Source: Candidatus Woesearchaeota archaeon CG10_big_fil_rev_8_21_14_0_10_45_16 (GTDB lineage Archaea > Nanobdellota > Nanobdellia > Woesearchaeales > GW2011-AR9). From it: a stretch of DNA of 64,000 bases. The number at the start of each line of letters is the position of its first letter. Positions within the stretch are counted from its first letter, which is position 1. The notes under the pieces are model-generated. The model did no database searches. It worked only from the letters and a program-made list of their open reading frames with translations, and was not told where the DNA came from. This document shows, in pieces, positions 9,663 to 16,401 of the stretch. The stretch is from positions 62,001 through 126,000 of the forward strand of contig PCXY01000005.1 in assembly GCA_002762785.1 (NCBI GenBank), in the 5' to 3' direction. The position numbers and the translations under genes were made by a program.

Positions 9663-9770
9663 ATGGCAGCGAAGAAAAAAGCGGTGAAAAAGACGGTCAA
9701 GAAGAAAGCGGCGAAGAAGAGCGCTAAGAAACCGATGAAGAAAGGCAAGAATGTCTGCGAATTTTGTTAA
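9663..9770 (+). CDS. Tiny Lys/Ala-rich peptide ending in CEFC
   Basis: 35 residues, beginning 9 nt after the CcdA-like gene and preceded by GAGGTG, so it is likely the last gene of the redox operon. The first 29 residues are almost only Lys, Ala, Val and Thr, like a histone H1 tail. The protein ends NVCEFC, a CxxC at the extreme C-terminus. The basic part would bind nucleic acid or acidic surfaces; the CxxC could be redox-active or bind metal. I do not recognise a family. Strong Shine-Dalgarno placement and preserved frame support coding. Confidence 0.65.
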   Translation: MAAKKKAVKKTVKKKAAKKSAKKPMKKGKNVCEFC

Positions 9771-9803
9771 ATTTTTTGTTTATTTTTATTCGATTATTTT
9801 AGG
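9771..9803 (+). terminator. T-rich stretch, possible transcription end
   Basis: Immediately after the stop of the 35-residue gene come three T-runs (TTTTTTGTTT, ATTTTTATT, ATTATTTT) without a hairpin. This is the form of many archaeal terminators. The next gene begins 12 nt later with its own Shine-Dalgarno site, so read-through is also possible. Confidence 0.4.
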
Positions 9804-9814
9804 AGGCGAAACTG

Positions 9815-9949
9815 ATGGTACAACTACGATGCGGCTGTGAAGTGACGGAAGAAGGAAAATTCAAAGTGGGAGAGAGATGTGCTCAGTGTCTGGAATGCAA
9901 TACTGTGTCTGAACTGCATCCTTTCGGCGAGAAAAGGTTGAGTAGATAA
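9815..9949 (+). CDS. Tiny Cys-rich protein, likely metal-binding
   Basis: 44 residues with a strong Shine-Dalgarno site (AGGAGG, 10 nt before the ATG). Five Cys occur as CGC near the N-terminus and CAQCLEC in the middle, which could make one zinc or iron-sulfur site. Acidic and basic residues are mixed and there is no membrane helix. It directly follows the redox operon and precedes a Nudix gene whose own promoter (ATATTTAAAAT) starts at its stop. Family unknown. Confidence 0.65.
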   Translation: MVQLRCGCEVTEEGKFKVGERCAQCLECNTVSELHPFGEKRLSR

Positions 9950-9981
9950 ATATTTAAAATTTCTTCTTTTCCATTCTCTTT

Positions 9982-10410
9982 ATGGCAGAAAGAAAATTAG
10001 CTTTGATGGTTTTCTATAATAGCGATGGGAAGATTCTTCTTCAGGATAGATTCAATATGAGAAAGTGGGGAGAAGATTGGGGATATTTTGGAGGGGCTAT
10101 TGATGAAGGGGAAACTCCAAAACAAGCAGTTGTAAGAGAGATTAGAGAAGAACTGGAGTTCAATATTAAAAAACCAGAATTTCTTGGCAGATACGAAACT
10201 ACAGGCATCCCGCTTAAGAAACATCTAGGGGAGATCAAAGTCATCCAGGAAGTATTTATCGCGATGATCTCTGAAGGAGATTATGAAAGTATGATCCTGC
10301 ATGAAGGTGCTGGAATGGAATGGTTTAGCATAGAACAGGCTAAGACGTTAAACATGTATCCACTGGATCCCAAAATTTTAGAAGATGTTGAGAAGCGTAT
10401 CAAGAAATAG
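9982..10410 (+). CDS. Nudix hydrolase
   Basis: 142 aa. The Nudix box is clear: GGAIDEGETPKQAVVREIRE begins near residue 37 and continues into EEL, containing the Mg2+-binding RExxEE core. Such enzymes hydrolyse nucleoside diphosphates linked to another group; the substrate is not predictable here. TATTTAAAAT about 30 nt upstream and no Shine-Dalgarno site suggest a leaderless mRNA. Its base composition is slightly more AT-rich than its neighbours. Confidence 0.92.
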   Translation: MAERKLALMVFYNSDGKILLQDRFNMRKWGEDWGYFGGAIDEGETPKQAVVREIREELEFNIKKPEFLGRYETTGIPLKKHLGEIKVIQEVFIAMISEGDYESMILHEGAGMEWFSIEQAKTLNMYPLDPKILEDVEKRIKK

Positions 10411-10470
10411 AGACTATCGCACCAAGCACAATGTTTATTAACTTCTTTTATTTAGGCATATCAAAAGAGG

Positions 10471-11406
10471 ATGAAAAAACTTACCAAGATCAAAGACCTG
10501 CAGATGATGGCTGATGTCATCCGAGAGGACACTATCGCTGCCCTTACGGAAGCAAAGTCTGGTCACTCCGGCGGGCCGCTAGGGATGGCAGACATCTTCA
10601 CTGCGTTGTACTTCAATATTCTGAAACATAACCCTAAGAAGCCGTGCTGGGAGGGAAGAGACCGGCTCGTCCTGTCAAACGGCCATATCTGTCCGATCTT
10701 GTACTCGACGATGGCCAATGCCGGGTATTTCCCCAAGGAAGAACTGTTCACGCTTAGAAAACTAGGAACACGATTACAGGGACATCCGCATCGGGAAGCT
10801 CTTCCAGGATTAGAAACGACTTCAGGACCGTTGGGTTCTGGACTAAGTCAGGCCTCTGGGATGGCCTATGGGTTGCGGCTGGATAAGAAGAAAAACATCG
10901 TCTTCTGTCTCTGCAGCGATGGAGAGCAGAATGAAGGAAACCATTGGGAAGCTGTCCTTTTTGCCGCCAAGAACAAGCTGAGCAACCTTATCGCGATAAC
11001 TGACCGGAACTATATCCAGATCGACGGCAACACGGAAGAGATCATGCCTCTCGATCCGTTAGACCAAAAATATAAAGCGTTCAACTGGAATGTGGAAGTG
11101 ATCGACGGCCATGATTTCAGGCAGATCTTGCATGTCTTGAAGAAAGCCAGGAACAACAAAGGAAAACCGTTGATGATCATCGCCAATACCATCCCAGGCA
11201 AAGGTGTCGAGTACATGGAAAATGATTACAGATGGCACGGTTCTCCGCCGGGAACGGTAACGACGGAAAGGACGCCACCGAAAGACGAACAGACAGATGT
11301 TGCTTTAGAAGAGATCCATGCCCACGAAGCTGAGGAAAGGGGCGACTGGTACTTAGAGCATCTCAGATTAAGACCGATACACACGATGAAGAGGAAACAG
11401 AAATGA
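10471..11406 (+). CDS. Transketolase, N-terminal subunit
   Basis: 311 aa, the thiamine-diphosphate-binding half of a split transketolase. Visible are the SGHSGGPLG opening, DRLVLSNGH, and the ThDP motif beginning GDGEQNEG-like (CSDGEQNEGNHWE). It ends in ATGA shared with the start of the C-terminal subunit gene. Split transketolase is the usual archaeal arrangement. It would interconvert pentose and hexose phosphates, supplying ribose or erythrose phosphate in the cytoplasm. Confidence 0.96.
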   Translation: MKKLTKIKDLQMMADVIREDTIAALTEAKSGHSGGPLGMADIFTALYFNILKHNPKKPCWEGRDRLVLSNGHICPILYSTMANAGYFPKEELFTLRKLGTRLQGHPHREALPGLETTSGPLGSGLSQASGMAYGLRLDKKKNIVFCLCSDGEQNEGNHWEAVLFAAKNKLSNLIAITDRNYIQIDGNTEEIMPLDPLDQKYKAFNWNVEVIDGHDFRQILHVLKKARNNKGKPLMIIANTIPGKGVEYMENDYRWHGSPPGTVTTERTPPKDEQTDVALEEIHAHEAEERGDWYLEHLRLRPIHTMKRKQK

Positions 11407-12380
11407 ACCTGCAGGGCGTCAACAAGAAGCTGTACCTGAACTTTTTCAGAGAAAGAGTGCCGACAAGAAACGGCTACGGCGACGCACTGGTAGAATTGGG
11501 AAAGAAGAACAAGAACATCATGGTCCTTTGCGCTGACCTGACCGAATCGACCCGAGTCCATAAGTTCAGAGAAGCTTTTCCAGACCGTTTCGTGGAGATC
11601 GGTGTCGCTGAACAAAACCTGGTGACCGTCGGTTCCGGACTAGCAGCCGTGGGTAAGATTCCGTTCGTCTCTTCATACGCCATGTTCTGTCCCGGAAGGT
11701 GCTGGGAGCAGATCCGAACCACTATATGCTACAATAACCGCAATGTTAAAGTCATCGGCGCTCACTCCGGTATTTCAGTCGGTCCAGACGGCGCTACCCA
11801 TCAGGCCCTGGAAGATATCGCCATCATGCGGGCACTGCCCAACATGATCGTCGTCGTGCCGGCTGATTATGAACAGACCAAGAAAGCGACGAAAGCGATA
11901 GCCGAATGGCAGGGGCCGGCGTACATGCGTTTCGCCAGAGAAAAGACGGAACAGGTGACGACCGCAAAAACACCGTTTGAGATCGGCAAGGCGCAGGTTT
12001 TGAAAGATGGAAAAGAGGTCTTATTGATCGGAGCCGGTCCGATGATCCATGAATGCCTGGTGGCGGCAGAAGAGTTGCAGAAACAAGGCATCAAAGCCAT
12101 GGTCATCAACTGCCATACGATAAAACCGCTTGATAAGAAGACGATCGTAGCGGCGGCTAAGAAGTGTAAAAGAGTAGTGACGGTTGAAGAACACCAGATC
12201 AACGGCGGCCTGGGCGGAGCGATCAGTGAACTGCTGGCTGAGAATCATCCTGTCCCTATCGAGAGAGTGGCGGTCAATGACCGTTTCGGTGAGTCCGGCG
12301 AACCGGATGAATTATTGGTGAAGTTCGGACTAAGTTCTCAGCATATCGTCAAAGCCGCTCTAAGAGTCAGGAAGCGTTGA
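11403..12380 (+). CDS. Transketolase, C-terminal subunit
   Basis: 325 aa, containing the pyrimidine-binding (GYGDALVELG, VEIGVAEQNL) and C-terminal regulatory domains (LIGAGPMIHECLVAAEEL, TVEEHQINGGLGG). It overlaps the N-terminal subunit by four bases (ATGA), so equal amounts are expected. The gene runs 14 bp into the convergent alpha/beta hydrolase gene. The chain is the same length as other archaeal TktB proteins. Confidence 0.96.
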   Translation: MNLQGVNKKLYLNFFRERVPTRNGYGDALVELGKKNKNIMVLCADLTESTRVHKFREAFPDRFVEIGVAEQNLVTVGSGLAAVGKIPFVSSYAMFCPGRCWEQIRTTICYNNRNVKVIGAHSGISVGPDGATHQALEDIAIMRALPNMIVVVPADYEQTKKATKAIAEWQGPAYMRFAREKTEQVTTAKTPFEIGKAQVLKDGKEVLLIGAGPMIHECLVAAEELQKQGIKAMVINCHTIKPLDKKTIVAAAKKCKRVVTVEEHQINGGLGGAISELLAENHPVPIERVAVNDRFGESGEPDELLVKFGLSSQHIVKAALRVRKR

Positions 12381-13038
12381 TTATCTCTGCAATCTCTTCC
12401 TCATGACCAAAGAAATTATGGCCCATATCTTTGATAAGATAATGTTTGTATTTTGCCGTCTCTTTCTGGTCTAAAAGACAGTCTTTATCGCCAGAGATAA
12501 TAATGCATTTGTTCTTAAGCTTCTCTAAAGACCGATTGTCGTCCTTGAGGATGGTGTCCCTGATGGAACTGGAAGCCGACCGATAGGTGTGCTTAAAATA
12601 ATCGACAAAAGAGTTGAAATATTTGTGATAAAAGATAAAGAAAAATGGAAATAAAGGATATTTCCATAGATGTTTAGACTGGCACATCAGCTTGGCCATG
12701 GGAGACTGCTTGATATAATGGCTGTAGAACCAGTGGGTCTTGACTTTTTCCTTTCTGAAAGGATAGTTGATGAGGATCACTTTTTTCACTTTATGTTTCA
12801 AAGCGTATTCTTTAGCCAAGATGGCGCCTAATGAATGACCGACCAGGGTGATCTCTTTTTTTTTAGGGATCTTTTTTTCTAAGAAGCGAATGAACAATGC
12901 AGAATCATAAGTGACATTTGGTTTCTTTTCCTGCCCATAACCGATGAGATCAAAGGCAAGGCTGTCAGGGAAATGCTTCTGCAGAAGAGTGAAGTTTCTC
13001 TTCGATCCAGCTATTCCATGAATGAAGACAATGTTCAT
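12367..13038 (-). CDS. Alpha/beta hydrolase
   Basis: 223 aa. The oxyanion HG at residues 7-8, the nucleophile elbow GHSLGA with Ser69, an Asp in SGDKDCL and a late His in DMGHNFFGH give a full catalytic triad. No signal peptide is seen, so it is cytoplasmic. The substrate is unknown. The minus-strand TATA (ATATATAAAC, near 13056-13065) is about 25 nt upstream. The gene is richer in A/T than the transketolase genes. Confidence 0.85.
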   Translation of the reverse strand: MNIVFIHGIAGSKRNFTLLQKHFPDSLAFDLIGYGQEKKPNVTYDSALFIRFLEKKIPKKKEITLVGHSLGAILAKEYALKHKVKKVILINYPFRKEKVKTHWFYSHYIKQSPMAKLMCQSKHLWKYPLFPFFFIFYHKYFNSFVDYFKHTYRSASSSIRDTILKDDNRSLEKLKNKCIIISGDKDCLLDQKETAKYKHYLIKDMGHNFFGHEEEIAEIINAS

Positions 13039-13158
13039 GCTTATGGCAAAGACACGGAGGTTTATATATCTATTTTACGTAAGGCCCATATGTCAACTTT
13101 CGCTGGAGAGGATATGAATGTCCTTTTTGGGTGTCATGAAAAATTCGCCGAAAGCGTC

Positions 13159-13488
13159 TCAATCCGACTTGCCGTTCCATTTGTGCCAGCCTTTCCCTTC
13201 TTTGTCAAAACTACCGTCGTCGTTCTTCCTCTTAGGGAACAGGCTGCCGCCAGTCTTGTGCTGACCGAAAGCAAGCTTGGCAAAACATTTCCGGCACTTT
13301 AATTCGTAATAATCATTGCCGTCAACGGTACGGACGACAAACTGCAGATCTTCGTTATGACACAGCTGACAGCAGGATTCATCAAAGACTTCCTGGAACT
13401 CCGCCAGTTTCTTGAATGTTTCCTTGACGGAATCAGAATCGATCTCAACCTGAAGACGCTGATTTTTGGTGGTGTATGTTAGTTTCAT
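13159..13488 (-). CDS. Zinc-ribbon protein, phage/plasmid-like
   Basis: 109 aa. Two CxxC pairs (CQLC near residue 40 and CRKC near 71) make a zinc ribbon, and an invariant-looking aromatic/basic tail (GKGWHKWNG) follows. I associate this arrangement with small uncharacterised proteins of phages and plasmids near recombination genes, from memory and not from a search. TTTATAATTG at 13511-13520 is 27 nt before the ATG, so the mRNA is probably leaderless. The function is unknown. Confidence 0.7.
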   Translation of the reverse strand: MKLTYTTKNQRLQVEIDSDSVKETFKKLAEFQEVFDESCCQLCHNEDLQFVVRTVDGNDYYELKCRKCFAKLAFGQHKTGGSLFPKRKNDDGSFDKEGKGWHKWNGKSD

Positions 13489-13541
13489 AGAAAAAAAGCA
13501 TAATTTTCAATTTATAATTGTTACCCGGACTTGACCAGTGC

Positions 13542-13627
13542 GTCCAGTGGGCCTCTGCAATGGCTGAAATGTAGAAATTTTTAACTTACAGAGGCTGTAG
13601 CACTGGACACCAGAAGTTGTCCAGTGG
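13542..13627. repeat. Three GTCCAGTG repeats in alternating orientation
   Basis: GTCCAGTGGGCCTCTG (13542-13557) pairs with CAGAGGC plus CACTGGAC (13589-13608) around a short bulge. The same CACTGGAC can instead pair with GTCCAGTG at 13619-13626 across a 10-nt loop. The two hairpins exclude each other. A further CCAGTG at 13534-13539 is part of the cluster. It lies downstream of the broken amidohydrolase gene and upstream of the zinc-ribbon gene's TATA box, so it is either a 3' element or an operator. Confidence 0.55.
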
Positions 13628-13661
13628 AGAGACCAACAAACAGAATAATCCTAAATAAAAA

Positions 13662-15035
13662 TTATCCCACATCCATCTCCACGACTTCTTTGCATCTCTT
13701 CTCGTTGATGCAGCCCTCGAAACAAGCTTCTTGTTCTGGTGTCAGGACGTCGGTATCAGGAGTTTCACAGAAACTATCGCAGTCACTCTGCTGAGAATCG
13801 CTGCACTCAGGCCAGGAACCGGTATCAAGAACCTTGATGCCAGAGTCGGCAACGACGCCTTCGCCGAAGACACGAAGAGCATTCTTATAGGCGACAGCTT
13901 CCTGATCTTCCTTATCAAATCCAGCAATCACCAGACGAGAGATTTTGACTGCCCTGTCAAATACTTCTGGTTCAAAAGCATACTCGGGACCTATTTCCGT
14001 CCCCCACATGACCTTATCGGGCGCGGCATCGACTAGGGGTTTATACGCTTTGATGGCATTGCTGACCAGCAGGCTCTCTTTAGAGTCGTAATAATTGACA
14101 AATTTCTGGACAGACGCATCTTTATTAGCGCTATCAAATTCGTAGATGACATCACCATCAATGTGGATAATGTGGGCAGCGTCCATGCTAAAATAGAGGT
14201 TATCATGCTCATTCAGGATGGTTATGAGACGAGGCATGCTCTTCGCCAGATCTTCCCGATACATATGGATCAAAAACGTTGTCTGTGGGTAAGCCTCGAC
14301 AATCCTCTCCACGTCGTCAATCTTGCTGGCGACGGGATGGAACATAAAATCAATATTATTGGCCTTAGCCAGATCTATCAGTTCCAAAATTCGGGGATCA
14401 TTATGCCTAGCGCTCCACTCCTGGGTCTCCACCTCCCCAAAACCTTTGATGAAATCATCACCGACAATCCTTTTGGAAGCTGTAAGCGTCTTTTTGTACC
14501 AACCAAGGAGTTCTGTCTGAAGATATCTTTTCTCTTGGATCTCTTCGCCGCCGATACCGGGATTGAAGAAAGGGATGATCCTATGTGGGTGTTTCTGGGC
14601 AGCGGCAATCACTTCACCCAGCCCTTTATCGCTGACAAGACTGCCAGGCTGCGGCTCGCCTTCAATACCAAACATACCGATAAAGAAGTTGATGCCGTTC
14701 CTGTCAAGAAGCTGAAAATACGAATCCATCGATGCCGAGCCAACCTGCTCTGAGGTTCCGTATAAAGGACCGTTGTAAGCGCCAGGATAGGTCAGACGAG
14801 GGTTGAAGACTTTAAAACTTTGCTGGACAACCGGCTGCGGTTCTTCAATGACTGGTTCCGAAACTGCCGACTCTTCCATCACGATCGGTTCTTCAACCTC
14901 TGGAGCCGGCTGCTCAACCACAGGAGCATCGTTAACATCATCTGCAGAGATATCTTGCTACGGGGCTTCTTGAGGAGCGCAGCCGCTTAGCATCAGTAGA
15001 AAAATCAATACGAATGTTGACAGGATCTTCATCAT
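13662..15035 (-). pseudogene. Lipoprotein amidohydrolase interrupted by an in-frame TAG
   Basis: From an ATG at 15035 with a good Shine-Dalgarno site (GAGGTG), the frame encodes a lipoprotein signal peptide with lipobox LSGC, then PQEAP, a TAG codon at 14958-14960, and continues in the same frame for 432 residues. The body is an amidohydrolase-2 type TIM barrel (FMFHPV, FLIHMY, YFSMDAAH, GTEIGPEY) with a Cys-rich C-terminal tail. A GTG at 14921 could start the rest, but it has no ribosome site and would give an unexported protein. One C-to-T change (CAG to TAG) explains it; readthrough or a sequencing error are alternatives. Confidence 0.75.
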
Positions 15036-15074
15036 AACACCTCTTCAATCTCAGAACGACAAAATATTATTTAA

Positions 15075-15563
15075 ATGTATCTCCACAGAAATCATTATAA
15101 ACTTACACGACACTTTGATGCCGTGCAATACAAACATACCCAGATCGGATACTTGATGATCGTGATCACGGCTATCCTGCTGGTGTTCTATACTTCTCTT
15201 TTGATAGTGGTCGGATCAGACCCTGTAATCCTAGCAATAATGCTATTCATCATCTTTATTGTAGCTTCATTTTCGACGCTGACAGTTAGTATCGACCAAA
15301 AATATCTGAAGATTAGATTCGGATATGGGTTGGCCGGAAAACAGTTTTTACTTAAAGATATCCATTCTGTGAAGACAGTGAGAAACCATTGGTATTACGG
15401 CTGGGGGATTAGAGTATGGTTTTGGCCGACGATGTGGATCTATAACATCTCTGGCTTCGATGCTATCGAAATGGTGATGAAAGATGGCCGGCGGTACCGC
15501 ATCGGAACCGATCAACCGAAAGAATTAGAACAGGCTGTGCTTAAAGCTATCCGAAAACAATAA
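15075..15563 (+). CDS. Small membrane protein with PH-like domain
   Basis: 162 aa. Two adjacent membrane helices (about residues 25-72) are followed by a soluble part with the pattern of a bacterial PH-like domain (VSIDQKYLKIRFGYG, RRYRIGTDQPKELEQAVLKA). Start choice is uncertain: ATTATAAAC at 15093-15101 lies inside the longest frame, and a GTG at 15123 is about 25 nt further on, so the shorter protein may be real. It is followed after 25 bp by another small membrane protein gene. Function unknown. Confidence 0.7.
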   Translation: MYLHRNHYKLTRHFDAVQYKHTQIGYLMIVITAILLVFYTSLLIVVGSDPVILAIMLFIIFIVASFSTLTVSIDQKYLKIRFGYGLAGKQFLLKDIHSVKTVRNHWYYGWGIRVWFWPTMWIYNISGFDAIEMVMKDGRRYRIGTDQPKELEQAVLKAIRKQ

Positions 15564-15588
15564 CGTTCACCAAAAAAGAGGTATAACT

Positions 15589-15807
15589 ATGGTAAAAGAA
15601 AAAAGGCTTTTATTCGGGACAACATTGAAATATTTTGACATTTTTGATGTAGCATTATTGAAGCTGACGATCATCTCGTTCACTTTATTTGTCGTCTCAG
15701 CCTGGCCAGTTTTCGCTTCCTGGGCTACAACTACATCATGGACCTGGTTCTTGGCGGCCTGGATACTGTTCGCGATCAGACCACTGATGAAAGCGTTCAG
15801 GAGATGA
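15589..15807 (+). CDS. Small two-helix membrane protein
   Basis: 72 aa with two predicted membrane helices (about 23-45 and 50-65) and basic ends. AGAGGT is 8 nt before the ATG, and the gene is probably co-transcribed with the PH-like gene. No family is recognised. A MITE-like element begins 20 bp after its stop codon. Confidence 0.65.
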   Translation: MVKEKRLLFGTTLKYFDIFDVALLKLTIISFTLFVVSAWPVFASWATTTSWTWFLAAWILFAIRPLMKAFRR

Positions 15808-15818
15808 GCCTATCAAAT

Positions 15819-16014
15819 CTCCTAGAGTACGTATTTAGTTAAGTGGGTGAGCAGTGCCCACGAGAAATCTTAAGATTTCTGGGGGTCCTGAAAAATCGAT
15901 GATTTTTGGGACCCATTGAAGCGATGGTGACCATAAATTTACAGTAAAAACAAGTCACCATGATAAGCGCCGTGCCCTGCTCACAGGAAAGAACTAAATA
16001 CATACCTCCTAGAG
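15819..16014. mobile_element. MITE-like element with terminal inverted repeats and target duplication
   Basis: The element spans 15827-16005 (179 bp). Its ends GTACGTATTTAGTT (15827-15840) and AACTAAATACATAC (15992-16005) are inverted repeats with one mismatch; similarity continues inward to GTGAGCAG/CTGCTCAC. It is bracketed by CTCCTAGA at 15819-15826 and 16006-16013, a direct repeat of 8 bp (9 with the next G). The interior contains a perfect 18-bp palindrome (15863-15880), a GGGTCC/GGACCC hairpin (15883-15914) and an ATGGTGAC/GTCACCAT stem (15924-15961). No coding frame is present, so a transposase elsewhere would be needed. Confidence 0.8.
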
Positions 16015-16105
16015 AAAGATTTATAACCTAAATCTGATTTGGCCTGACAAAAGATATGCTCATAATGAGGATATCTACGAGACAAGAATGTGGGGTGAAA
16101 GCTCT

Positions 16106-16198
16106 ATGGCAGAATGTGATTTCTGTGGGGATGAAGTAAAGAAAGTCTGTAAAGAATGCGGTGGATGCCCAGGCTGTTGCGAATGCGAACAAGACTAA
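16106..16198 (+). CDS. Tiny Cys-rich protein
   Basis: 30 residues with eight Cys: CDFC near the start and a cluster CKECGGCPGCCEC near the end, a spacing suitable for binding zinc or another thiophilic metal. GGGGTGA precedes the ATG by 7 nt; an in-frame ATG at 16088 would add six residues. TTTATAA at 16020-16026 is a likely promoter, giving a leader of about 60 nt. T-runs follow the gene. No family is recognised, but it resembles the 9815 gene in size and style. Confidence 0.6.
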   Translation: MAECDFCGDEVKKVCKECGGCPGCCECEQD

Positions 16199-16206
16199 GT
16201 GTTTTT

Positions 16207-16242
16207 CTGTTACGGTTCTAATTTTTTTTATTTTTTGTCTTG
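16207..16242 (+). terminator. T-rich terminator-like region
   Basis: After the tiny Cys-rich gene, a run of eight T and further T-rich stretches fill most of the 64 bp before the convergent gene. No stem precedes them, which fits archaeal U-tract termination. Confidence 0.4.
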
Positions 16243-16262
16243 AGCTTGTGTTTTGAAATCTG

Positions 16263-16400
16263 TTATTTATTAATATGCTTAAAGAATTGGATCTGTCGTT
16301 CCCGCTTAAGAGCATCTGTCTTAGTCTTGAACGTCCCCAGGACTTTCTTCTTATCTTTGCTGTAAAGCACCCATTTGTATCCTTCCTTGACGATGACCAT
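16263..16400 (-). CDS. Small basic protein of unknown function
   Basis: 45 residues starting MVIVKEGYKW; a longer frame begins at 16454 but would overlap the upstream gene, whose stop is at 16402. The sequence is beta-like at first (KWVLYSKDKKKVLGTF) and then a strongly basic helix (TDALKRERQIQFFKHI), a plausible nucleic-acid binding shape. I recall similar short proteins in viral and archaeal genomes but cannot name the family. It probably shares a transcript with the lipoamide dehydrogenase-like gene. Confidence 0.6.
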   Translation of the reverse strand: MVIVKEGYKWVLYSKDKKKVLGTFKTKTDALKRERQIQFFKHINK

Positions 16401-16401
16401 A

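Noticed and set aside
14919-14921. GTG as the natural start of the amidohydrolase
   Set aside because: No ribosome site, and an intact signal peptide in the same frame lies upstream behind a good Shine-Dalgarno site; only the TAG separates them.
15827-16005. Structured RNA such as RNase P RNA or SRP RNA
   Set aside because: The conserved cores of those RNAs (for example GAGGAAAGUC or the SRP helix 8 GGAAG region) are absent, while exact flanking duplications and inverted ends favour a mobile element.
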